From Nicotiana tabacum (Eukaryota > Streptophyta > Magnoliopsida > Solanales > Solanaceae), in assembly GCF_000715075.1 (NCBI RefSeq), contig NC_134085.1, positions 152,362,178 to 152,426,177 of the forward strand: a stretch of DNA of 64,000 nt, written 5' to 3'. The position numbers and the translations under genes are program-made. Below are positions 45,990 to 57,300 of this stretch, piece after piece. Position 1 is the first letter of the stretch; each line of letters begins with the position of its first letter. The notes beneath the pieces are model-generated. The model searched no databases, was not told the origin of the DNA, and worked only from the letters and a program-made list of their open reading frames with translations.

Positions 45990-48730
45990 TATGCTTCGGG
46001 CATTTTCAATCCTTCAAGGATCTTCATATAGATTTAGCCAAATAAGTCATATAGGTTAATACTTGTATCTAAATGGTATGACATCTTCAAGTGTCTAGAC
46101 TGCTAGTCCGATCCTCACAATGTTTACAATATTGTGCACTATATTGTATTAAATATATCGTCGACATAACATTTCATGAAACTCCCGAAAAAGTTCAGGT
46201 ACCTGATAATAAAGTTATTTTCAGGTACCTGAACTTTTTCGGGAGTTTCATGAAATGTTATGTCGTGGGCTCTTCTAGAGCTTATTTCCTCCTCATTTTG
46301 ATCATTAGCTCCTACTATTTTTCAAGGATTGTTACCTTTGGAACCGATTGGTCTACCACGCTTCATGTGTACAGTAAACTCTATCCTTCAGGGACTTTAA
46401 TTTTAATAGGAGCATTTGTAGCTGAAATATGATATTTAATTTTGAATCAACAAATGCTTCTGGCATTCGACTTGAATTATCTTCTAAGTGAGGATCATGA
46501 TAATTCGATTCATATAGCATATTTTTCAGCTGTTTATACTTTATTCCATCCCCCAAATGTTAGAAAAACTAACATATATCCCCAATCATCTTTGGGAAAC
46601 ATATCTTTGTGTATTATGGTAGAAAAATTAATCATATACCACACAACAAAAGATAGTAAAAATATTTGGGTTCTGATCCTAAACCAATTGTGAAGGGAGG
46701 ACTTATCATATATTGTTGATCTGATGCATACAAGTGTTGTTATATGCAATTTAGAAAATCTTAGACCAACACATGAAGCTTTGTTCTCATAAGCAATGGT
46801 TTAGCCATTAATAGGAGGTATTCAATGCTAAACCAGCTTGGATATAAACCAGCATTATCAAGATGAACTGTCTTGATTTCATAATCTGAAAATTATGCTC
46901 TTAATCGAGAAAAACAATTCCAAATGCCAAACTGCAGGTTGACAATAATTACACATGTAACCATCTCATATATGCACCTATAAGTGGTTCACATGATAGG
47001 TGAACGTGCCCATATTCACCTTTTATATATTTCAGAATCAGGGGTCTTAGTCCCAACTTTAGCTGGTATAATCAATTCATTATGAGAACAAGCAACACAT
47101 GAGAATTCCTGAAGAATCTTCTAGTTCTTTAGTATATGCTTATCTGAATTCTCAAATAGCTCATTTAAAAATGGCAAATGAAAACTTCAAGTTTATCATG
47201 TCATGTGCTATCTCTTAGTAAACTTCTGGTTTACTATGGCATAAACTTTTGCTTTAGTAAACTTCTGGTTTACTGTGATACATGATATAGTACAAATTAA
47301 AGAATAAGGCGGGTAACTTCTCACATACATATTATTTTACCCCCTATGATTGTGGAAACATGAAGATTATCAATCTTTCAATCATTTGTAGTCTCAATAT
47401 GATAGCCATTTGTATTAGTAAACTTCAGGTTTACTACAACATATGTTTTGACCATAATCATATAATATGAATGACATATTTGTATATAAACTCTTCGAGA
47501 GCCTTCATTTATTATCCACAATTTAATATTTATCAGACACTACTGGTGTCATATGTCTTCTAGACAAACAGTTAGCTCTTCAGGAGTTGTTGATATATTT
47601 TGTACTATCAAATATTGCTCAGACACTTCTGGTATCATGAGAGAAATTCTTAATAAAATGAACATTATAAAGACATTATAAATTTATAAATGTAAGAAAT
47701 TAAAAATTTCAGTATTTTTACCACCAACTTTGTGACAAATATTTTCTTCAAGGAGAAACGCCATTAACATCTGAATATTTTATATCAAAGAAGCAACCAC
47801 ATAATCATTACATCCTTCAGGGAAAGATACATGAGTTGTTATTTCCTTCGGGGAACTCGATAACTAACCATAAAATATTAATGTGGTTGTAGTACAAATC
47901 ATTCTACAAGAATGCTTTATGCCTTGGAATGATATTTAATAAAATTATTCAAGATATTTTACGTACAACGGGTACGTGCGGTAATGATCTTTATGCCACA
48001 AAAATAAAATTTATATCCTTTGTTATTCTACCTCTTCAGGAGATGAGTTGTGGTATTTCTTCATTCACTCCAGGGAATGAAAATGTGCTTCAAAAATAAC
48101 TTTGAATAGCTTATTATTTTGTTTAAGCACAGAAAGACACAGTTTCATAATATTTTCTTGCTTCAGGAGAAAATTTCAATTGTGTTACTTCTTCAGGAGC
48201 AAATTTAAAATACGAAATATTGAGTATATATTCCTTCAATCATATTACCACTTCTGGAGGTGAATTATAATATATTCACATAAAAAACGTGTTCCTATTT
48301 ATGCCCTTTATTAATATTGTCACATTTACTTCAGGAATGGGCTAATATTTATCAAAAGTTCTCATCCTTCAGGGAACGGAACATAATTATTTGAACGTGC
48401 ATTAATCACACCAAATCGTGTGATGTCTTAGAAGCTCTTTTACGATAATGCTACTTCAGGAGCAAATCGAGGCATGCATGTACTATAGAGAATATTTCTC
48501 TAGTTTATCTTCAATTGTAACCATAGAAAGCCTAAATTATCACTTCTGGTGATCATAGACATATACCACTTCTGGTAGTTAACAAAATATAATTACAATG
48601 AGATATACGAAATATAACCACTTATGGTGGTTGTATATTTCTTGCAAACTCTGCTGGAGTATAAGTGAATCTAACAATGTCATCCACTTTATAGTTTCCT
48701 ATGCAATATTACTCTTCTGGAGTAAAATTA
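45990..48730 (-). other. Non-coding copia internal region packed with short stem-loops
   Basis: About 2.7 kb between the RT remnant and the PBS side, with no gag or integrase motif in any frame. At least 20 short perfect inverted repeats occur with 4-8-bp stems. The loop is often TTCTG or TTCAG on the plus strand (CAGAA or CTGAA on the element's sense strand). Examples: AGTAAAC-TTCTG-GTTTACT (47217-47235 and 47256-47274), GACAC-TACTG-GTGTC (47536-47550), AACCAC-TTATG-GTGGTT (48616-48632), TTACTC-TTCTG-GAGTAA (48709-48725). Confidence 0.7.
46162..46265. repeat. Perfect 45-bp inverted repeat (long hairpin)
   Basis: Arms 46162-46206 and 46221-46265 are exact reverse complements. The 14-nt spacer is itself nearly palindromic (AATAA-AG-TTATT), so almost all of 104 bp can fold. 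Nested palindromes CAGGTACCTG and TTTCATGAAA lie within the arms. Confidence 0.93.
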
Positions 48731-49118
48731 AAATCTTAATTCGAAAACGAGTAAGTGAAAAACGAAACATAAAGATATACAAATTATAGTGTTTTAAAAT
48801 TCATAAAATGCTCCAGAATCTCGTCCAATGATTATGGCTCACTTACTAGGTTTCTAAGTACCTTTTTTATTTTATTTTAATGGCAGTAGCACACATAGCA
48901 AGTAAAACGCATAACTTATCTTTGATGGTGTCTGCTAGACCCATCATATCAAGATGAATTTCAGCATCAAGCACCCAAGACACGTAGCTTTTGCCCGATA
49001 TATCCAATACTACAAATTCACGTTTAGAAAGATTTGGCATTATTTACAAAAAGAAAGTTCGTACCTTTGATACTTTCAAAGTATTTGCTCGAGATGACAG
49101 AGTCTCGTGCTGATAACG
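48731..49118 (-). other. Copia 5' internal end with PBS region
   Basis: Untranslated sequence next to the 5' (right) LTR. The minus strand just inside the LTR reads ACGTTATCAGCACGAGACTC, the arrangement seen beside many plant copia LTRs. I cannot name the primer tRNA. Confidence 0.5.
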
Positions 49119-49590
49119 TGTTATAAAATAAAGATTGTAAAGTAAAGACAAGTATAGAGAGAAACTGATATATTATTCAACTTCAAATTCATGTACATAA
49201 TGAACAGAAATCTCTTCTATTTATAAAAGAAAGGAAGTTGTTGTGTAAGCTGCTACTACAAGCTGTTGTATAAGCTGCTATTACAAGCTGCTGTGTAAAA
49301 TGCTACGCAAGCTGTTGTGTAAGCTGCTACTGCAAGTTGCTGTGTAAGCTGCTACTGCAAGCTGCTGTGTAAGCTGTTACTATACCAGATATGGATAATC
49401 TTCTACCTAGAGTAATGTTTATCCATAACCGGGTATCGAAGTGATAAGCTTCTTCATGAAGTTTATTTCCAATAGAGTACTAAATAGATAAACATATTTA
49501 CGGTGGAGTCCCATATGGATAAGCTTCTTCATGAAGATTATTTACAACGGAGTACTAAATGAACATCCATAATATAATATATTTATAACA
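49119..49590 (-). repeat. Copia right LTR (intact, 472 bp)
   Basis: TGTTATAAA to TTTATAACA. It has the GCTGCT-type unit run (49238-49380) and the uninterrupted target sequence ATAAACATATTTACGG that was split by the Tat array in the left LTR. Confidence 0.92.
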
Positions 49591-49637
49591 CTCCCCCTTG
49601 GATGTTCATTAATAGATAATGTGTCTCATTAAAACCT
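49591..49637 (-). mobile_element. Truncated second copia internal end
   Basis: 47 bp that match 44843-44889 with one change (polypurine tract onward), then an abrupt switch to unrelated sequence. The right LTR thus had another copy of the internal region on its far side, since deleted. Confidence 0.8.
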
Positions 49638-50370
49638 AGAATAAAGATACACTCAAATCTTTGTACAACAGTATCTTTTGTTCCTATATTTTTTTACTTT
49701 TATAGTGAATGACTGTTATACACCTATAATAACATTTAATATTTAAATGTATTTTGGTTGTTATGAACAAAAGTTATCCAAAGATCCTTTTTTTAATGTT
49801 ATATATAAAAGATAAGAAAATTATTCAATTTAAATACTCAAAGATATGTAAATTTTACTAATTAAATATTAAAAAGCTAACACATTATTAATAAATTCGT
49901 AACTAAATATTTAAATATTTAAACTTTAAAGCATACATTTTAAAGCTCTAGAAGATTAGATTATTTCAAGATTGATGGAAAAACTCCGTAATTATAGCTT
50001 GTTTCATAAATTTCAGTCTCTTACTAGCAATATAACGCTCGAATTAGCGAAGATTTGTGTCCAAACTTTCAGCAGAATGATACATAATGGCTTTTTCTTG
50101 AAGGCAATCTAAGAGGTTAATAGTTAATCTTCTATCTCGATCCAAGTAGCAGTAGGCTAAGTCAAAATCTTTAAACTTATTATTTGTAATCTTATTAGAG
50201 ATTCTACATGGATGTTATAAAGGGGTAATTTTACAAAGAACGTACTACTATAAAGATGGATGTTGCTTTTATAGTTAAAAAATTGTTGCAGAAAGGTAAA
50301 ATATAACATAAAAAAATTGGTTCCAATTTTTTTTTGGCTTTTATAGTGAATGACTATTATATGAGAATAT
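49638..50370. other. AT-rich intergenic stretch
   Basis: No gene seen. ATAGTGAATGACT(G/A)TTATA occurs at about 49696 and 50343, possibly the ends of a degraded MITE, but I could not define it. Confidence 0.4.
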
Positions 50371-50595
50371 TTTTTTTGGAACCCTAAAAAAACCCGCAAC
50401 CGCTACAACCTCTGCCACAGCATCTGCCCTTCGGGTGAACACTCTGTGGTGAGCACATTGTAAACCCCCTACTGTGTAATAGCTTGCAAACCACACAGGA
50501 CTTGGCTCGAACCCAGAAGCATTGAGGGGGATCGATCTCACGTCGCCCGTGTGGACAACACCCTCCAAACCAACTGGGTCGTCCTAGGACGTTGC
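50371..50595 (-). mobile_element. tRNA-derived SINE-like element
   Basis: On the minus strand a possible A box (CCCAGTTGGTTTGGAGGG) is followed about 60 nt later by a B box (GGTTCGAGCCAAG, consensus GGTTCGANNCC) and, at the 3' end, an A-run after TTAGGGTTCC. I found no clear target duplication, so the boundaries are approximate and the family is not named. Confidence 0.5.
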
Positions 50596-51344
50596 TACAG
50601 AGAAGTCTTAACTGTATTAACACAATGGTCGAAATGTTAGTTTGGTATAAAGATATTGCGTAAAGTTCTAAATCTGAAAATTATAAATAGTAGGGTCAAA
50701 CGTTTCAAAAACGTTAAAACACATAGAGAATGTCATGTAAATTAAATCAGAGAGTAGAACATTTTAGTTGAACTGTTTTTGCTAGTATTTGTATTCCTAA
50801 TACGATAATCTTTTCCGTAAATGCTAATTCACGTGCAGTCCCAAGTAAGTGCTTTGTTCAAGCTCCATTAATCCAAATCTGGTTTTTGAGAAGGGGAAGG
50901 TTATCAGGTGTTTTTCTTCTCCTACTAGGAAAGAGTAAAATCATCTAGCCTAAGCTCTGGCAGATGAACTGCAATATATTCCCTCTGTGTGAGGTATAAA
51001 AGGATAACAAAATTGTTATTTCCCCTGAAATGACTCACATAAGGGAAAAAACTAAAGAAGAATACCAAAGAACAAGAGTGTGTGAAGTTTATTTAAGGAA
51101 TATTGTGTGTAGCACAGAAGAAGTGAAGTTAGAACTAGAGTACCGTATTTTTGAGATCCTCAAGAAGAAATCCTATCAGAAGACAAAAGTAGTCAGTTGC
51201 TGAACTAAAATACGACACTTTCCAGAGCACTCGAGAATTATACAACTTACAGAACCTCTTGTAAATTCCATTGTTCAATTGCTATTCTAACTGTACGTCC
51301 AAACTTCAGCCTGCACTTACGACAAATATACAGTTGTGCTAGCT
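50596..51344 (-). other. Region downstream of HRD1, including its 3' UTR
   Basis: The HRD1 3' UTR must begin at 51344 and run leftward for an unknown distance. I could not place the polyadenylation site. No other gene was seen. Confidence 0.5.
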
Positions 51345-54300
51345 TCACATTTCTGCGCCTTCGGTTTGTCCTTGAGAGTTCTCTGACAAAATTGTTTTTC
51401 CCTTACTATCAGAAATTCCTAAAGCATCTGCTGATTTCTGAGTGTTTGGGTTCTCTAAAAGCTTGAGTTGGTTTTGCAGAACCTGATCATAAATACAATT
51501 TACACCAGCAAATGAGAATTAAGCTCTTCATGAGAGAATAAACAAAAGCATTACAGAAAATAGAGAGAAAAAAAAGTGCAGCCCGGTGCACTAAGCTCCC
51601 CGTTATGCGCGGGGTCCGGGGAAGGGCCGGACCACAAGGTAAGAAAATAGAGAGAAAAGGTAAGAAAAAAACAAACATCCAAAATGAGAATCCAGTCCAC
51701 TATAAAGCAGCCATGAGCATGATTCATATATCTTATCCATGATCCACCCATTAGCATTAAAATACAATCTCCCGTCCCCTCAAGAAAAATGATAAGATAA
51801 CAAATAAGCAAAGCTTGCCGTTGTCTTAAAATAGTAATAAAACCCCTGATTAACATTCCAATCCAGACTGTTAATGAACTCTACCTAGAGATCATTGTCC
51901 ACAAACAAACTAATGAATCACAAATACCAAACAGGAGCCATGTGAGCTCTAAATTACTTACAGAACAAAGAAAGGAAATACTCAAGGAATAACAGTGTAC
52001 AACTCCTCTCAGAAGGTCTAATAGATTATCAGATGTTCCTTAATCCACAACTTAAACTCACGATATTCTCTTAAAGAAAATTATCTTACAGTTCGCTAAG
52101 ATTAACAACGTTTTTTCCAGAATATTACTTGGAATAATTTACACAAACAAATGTGAGTAGAATTGACAAAGGAGCATAAGGTTATTTCAATAACTTTATC
52201 TCTCTAAACAAACATAGGTGAGTAGAATTGAAGAAAAGACCACACTTCAAGTTCCACGCATGTAAAATTGATTTGTGCATTGGAATTTACCTGCTCTTTT
52301 ACAGAGCAATACCAAATGTATAATAGAGGCATAAAGAAAATTTGAAAAGTAAGTCAAATTGAAAGAGAGCAATCTTTCTGCAGTGGTGCATCTGTTTCAA
52401 TTGAAAAGAGCAATCGTTTTGCTCTGCTTCTTTGCTTACCAGGTAATACTACTACTCCTATATTTTAGTTTCAATTTCTTCTCAATATCTATATATTAGT
52501 CTTTTCCGCACAAAACTCAACACAGCCCTAAATCTCAAATTCCACTTAAAACGCCATTTCCACTGTAAGAAGTAAAATCAATAAGCATTTAGGGTGTTGA
52601 ACACCAAATTCGCTGATAACGAATCAAAATCAAATCCTTCCTCGGGAAATTCTCAGGTTGTTACGTTTGTAAATTTAATTCAATTTGAGGTAAAAGGTTA
52701 ACTTTTTTACTGCTTTGGAATCTTTTTTGTTGCCTTTTTCTGGTTTATGATATTTCTGACTGCGTATGCAGATGATACATGAATATAGTGTATGTGTGTG
52801 TAGATATAGTGTATGTGTCTCCTTTCTTGGTACATTTTATATTGTTGGGGCTATACCAGTGGTAGCGGTGATAGCTCCTTCTGGTTTTTGGGTCGTGGTA
52901 TTTTCTGTGTTTTCAGGAATTCTCGGAGTATTGGAGACAAGTTGGGCGCACGAGCACTGGCAAAGGAGAGCAACCTGGGCGAGTGTCAGCAAGGGTGGTA
53001 GGAAGTGGTGCGTGAGCGTACAACTACATCGAGCACAGCAAATCAGCCACAGGTTTTGTTATCGGGAGTTGGTACCTCCTGTTTTACTGTTTCCCTTTTG
53101 GTGTTAGCTAAATTACTGTTACTTTACTTCGCAATAGTTAAACCTTTCAACTAGGATACTAGTTACCACGTGTTTCCTTCTAGTTTGATTTGTGTACGTT
53201 GTGCACTAGCGAGTCTTCTCTAGATTGTTGTAGGTGTAGTGGCTGCAGTCTGGGATGATAGAATAAGGGCATGTCCTCGGGTGGGGCAGAGTGTGGGGCT
53301 GGGGTCAGGGGGTGGGTCGGGTAGCAGGGGAGGTAGAGGGGGCAAGGGAGCCTATAGGTTGAGAATCGGGTCATGGAACATAGGTTCACTAACGAGTAAA
53401 TCCATAGAGTTGGCGAAAATCCTACAGAAGAGGAAGATTAATATAGCGTGTGTCCAGGAGACTAGGTGGGTCGGATCGAGGGCGAAAAACGTGGAAGGGT
53501 ATAAGTTGTGGTACTCTGGTGTCCTGAGGGGTAAGAATGGAGTGGGTATCCTGGTAGATAGCCATCTTAGAGAGTCCGTGGTAGAGGTCAGGCGGGTGAA
53601 TGATAGGCTAATGACTATTAAGTTGGTGGTGGGTGAGGGTACTTTAAATGTCGTTAGCGCGTACGCACCACAAGCAGGCTTGGATGAGGATATTAAAAGG
53701 CACTTTTGGGAGGGGTTGGATGAGATTGTTCGTAGTATACCGCCTTCTGAGAGGTTATTCATAGGAGGAGATTTCAATGGTCATATTGGGTTATCTGCAG
53801 GTGGGTACACTGAGGTGCATGGCGGATTTGGTTTCGGAGAGCGGAACGGAGGGGGCATTGCGCTGTTGGACTTTGCCAAGGCTTTCGATCTAGTCATTGC
53901 AAACTCGAGTTTTACGAAGCGGGATAAACATTTGGTTACTTACCAAAGTTCGGTGGCGAAGACTCAGATTGACTATCTCCTCCTCAGGAGATGCGACAGA
54001 AGGTTGTGCGAGGACTGCAAGGTTATCCCAGGTGAGACCCTCTCAACGCAGCATAGGCTTTTGGTGATGGACATTTGTATTAGGATAAGGAGGAAGAAGA
54101 GGTCAGTACAAGGACGCCCCAGGATTAGGTGGGGCGCCTTAACTAAGGATAAAGCTAAAGAGTTGGAAGGAAGGTTATCGGCAATGGGAGCTTGGAGAAG
54201 TAGTGGGGATGCAAACACAATGTGGTCAACGACGGCAGACTGTATAAGAAAGGCGGCGAGAGAGGTGTTAGGGATATCTACGGGCCACAATGGTGGCCAC

Positions 54301-57300
54301 AAAGGAGATTGGTGGTGGAATGCAGTTGTCCAAGGTAAAGTGGAAGCAAAGAAGGCGGCTTACCTGCGGTTAGTAGGGAGCACTGACGAGGAGGAGAAGA
54401 GAGAGAACAGTCAAAGGTATAAGGTAGCTAGGAAGGAGGCGAAGATGGCAGTGACGGAGGCTAAGACGACAGCTTTTGCTCGTCTGTATGAGGAACTAAG
54501 GAACAAAGGTGGGGAGAAGAAGTTATTCCGACTCGCTAAGGCGAGAGAGAGGACAACTAGGGATCTGGACCAAGTGAGGTGCATAAAAGATGATAACGGC
54601 AAAGTTTTGATGAGAGATGACCAGATTAAGAGGAGGTGACAGACCTACTTTCATAAACTTCTAAGTGAAGAAGGGGATCAGGATATTATACTTGGGGAAT
54701 CGAGGAATGCCGACAGTCACCATGAATTAAGTAATTGTAGGGACATTGAGATCGATGAAGTCATGGAGGCAATGCGTAAGATGAGAAGGGGCAGAGCTAC
54801 CGGGCCAGACGAAATTCCGGTTGAACTGTGGAGGTGTGTGGGTAGAGCAGGCTTGGAATGGCTTACTGCATTGTTTAGTGTTATATTTAAGACTAATAGA
54901 ATGTCTGAAGAGTGGAGGTGGAGTACAATGGTCCCGTTGTATAAGAACAAAGGTGATGTCCAGAGCTGTAACAACTATAGGGGCATCAAATTACTAAGTC
55001 ATACCATGAAAGTTTGGGAGAGAGTGGTAGAAATGAGAGTGCGAAGGACGGTGTCTATTTAAGACAACCAGTTCGGGTTCATGTCAGGACGATCTACCAC
55101 AGAAGCTATCCACCTTATTAGGAGGATGGTGGAACAGTACAGAGATAGGAAGAAGGATCTCCACATGGTGTTTATTGATCTGGAGAAAGCGTACGATAAG
55201 GTTCCTAGGGAGGTCTTATGGAGCTGCTTAGAGGATAAAGGGGTCCCGAGTAACTATATTAGGGTGATTAAAGACATGTATGATGGAGCTAAGACTCGGG
55301 TTAGGACAGTAGGAGGCGACTCTGAACACTTTCCAGTTATTACGGGGTTGCACCAAGGGTCTGCGCTCAGCCCATTCCTATTTGCCCTGGTGATGGATGC
55401 ACTGACTCATCATATTCAAGGGGAGGTTCCATGGTGCATGCTATTTGCTGATGACATTATTCTAATTGACGAGACAAGAGGCGGCGTCAACGAGAGGCTA
55501 GAGATTTGGAGACATGCTCTTGAGTCTAAAGGTTTCAAGTTGAGTAGGACGAAGACGGAATACCTCGAGTGCAAATTTGGAGTTGAGCCGACAGAAGCGG
55601 GAGTTGAAGTGAGGCTTGACTCTCAAGTCATTCCCAAGAGAGGTAGTTTCAAGTACCTTGGATCGGTTATTCAGGGAATCGGGGAGATTGACGAGGATGT
55701 CACACACCGTATAGGGGTGGGGTGGATGTGGAGGTTAGCATCGGGAGTCTTGTGTGACAAGAAAGTGCCACCATTACTAAAAGGTAAGTTTTATAGAGCA
55801 GTAGTTAGGCCTGCCATGTTATATGGAACTGAATGTTGGCCGGTAAAGAACTCACACATCCAGAAGATGAAAGTAGCAGAGATGAGGATGTTGAGGTGGA
55901 TGTGCGGGCATACACGGATGGATAAGATTAGGAATGAAGATATTCGAGAGAAGGTGGGTGTGGCCCCCATGGAGGACAAGATGCGAGAAGTAAGACTCAG
56001 ATGGTTCGGGCACATTCAGAGGAGGAGCACTGATGCACCGGTGAGGAGGTGTGAGCGACTGGCTGTAGTGGGCACGCGGAGAGGTAGAGGACGACCTAAG
56101 AAGTATTGGGGAGAGGTGATCAGACAGGACATGGCGCGACTTAGGATTACTGAGGACATGGCCCTTGATAGGGAATTATGGAGGTCGAACATTAAGGTTG
56201 TAGGTTAGGGGAGAGTGTGAATATTTCTACAGCACAATAGAGTGAGACTATCCAGTTAGGAGTTAGACTAAGAATGTCATTGGTCGTCTATTGATGCAGG
56301 CTTTACCTTCTAGTTTTACTATACCAGCCATCTATTTCGTATTTCGTATTCTGTATTTCATATCTCTTATATATTGTTGTCATTTTTATTATGCATTTTT
56401 ATGGTACTAATATATCATCTCCTATTGCTTTTTTTTTGAGCCGAGGGTTTCCTGGAAACAGCCTCTCTACCCTTCGGGGTAGGGGTAAGGTCTGCGTACA
56501 TATTACCCTCCCCAGACCCCACTTGTGGGATTATACTGGGTCGTTGTTGTTGTTGTTGTAGGCATAAAGAAAATGTTACCAATCAAGCAAAGAAACTTTA
56601 ATACCTCAATTTGTTGCTGTAAAAGTATCTTATGGGCTTCAAGTTGAGCATTTGGAATACTAAGGTTGTTAGCACCAGGATACTGAAAAGGGAGGAAACC
56701 ACATTGTGGATATTGAGCAAAGGGCATATTTGCTAACTGATGTTGCGGTGACTGTTCATTCGATGCCACTGTTGGACTATAGGACGGAGGAACTGGAGCA
56801 TATCCAGGAGACCTGCAAGCAAGACACCATTGTTTCAATTTCCTTCCAACAAGTATGAAACTAACTAAAATACAGACTCCCTCTTCAACTGCCAAAACAG
56901 AAAGAAAGAAAACAAGAAGGGGGGTGCATTGTCAAAAAGTTGAACTTGAAGCAGCCACCTTCCACCTCATTCTGCATCAACCATTAGTTTCTATCGCAGA
57001 ACATAGAACTACAAGTTGAAGGCAACCTCATTGACAGTCATGGATAGCTAAATGAGCAGCTATTAATAGAGGATCCATGACAAGCAAGTAATTTCTCGGA
57101 AACTGACCCAATTGAGTGAATCGGAAATGACCCACAATCAGACTAGTGATTACATCACAATCCCTGAAGGCATGCTAGTGCGAGACATTGTTTGCAAATT
57201 CACAATTTCATGCTCAATTCATCTCAAGCAGAACTATATTTGAATTTCCAAATACCAAGACGACACTTAAAATGGATCTATTTTAAATGTTTATTATTAG

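Larger units (their letters stand above)
16225..49590 (-). mobile_element. Defective Ty1/copia retrotransposon, with a 28-kb Tat array nested in its left LTR
   Basis: LTRs begin TGTTATAAA and end TTTATAACA. The left LTR is split: 16225-16577 and 44743-44842. The right LTR is intact (49119-49590, 472 bp). The internal region 44843-49118 has a polypurine tract CCAAGGGGGAG (minus strand) next to the left LTR and, on the other side, GTTATCAGCACGAGACTC next to the right LTR as a likely PBS region. Only C-terminal RT and RNase H fragments remain; gag, protease and integrase are absent, and about 2.7 kb is non-coding DNA full of small stem-loops. Sequence just right of the right LTR repeats the other internal end, so it is not a simple two-LTR insertion. 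Confidence 0.85.

Noticed and set aside
47217..48725. CRISPR-like array in the copia internal region
   Set aside because: The repeated part is only a 5-nt loop with variable stems, the spacing is irregular and the DNA is plant nuclear; there is no fixed direct repeat.
50341..50623. Cys-rich ORFs of 75-80 aa
   Set aside because: They lie within the SINE-like sequence with A and B boxes; the frames are incidental.
52766..53107. 113-aa ORF before the RTE reading frame as an ORF1 protein
   Set aside because: No RNA-binding or coiled-coil signature; it lies in the LINE 5' leader enclosed by the target duplication. RTE elements often have no clear ORF1.
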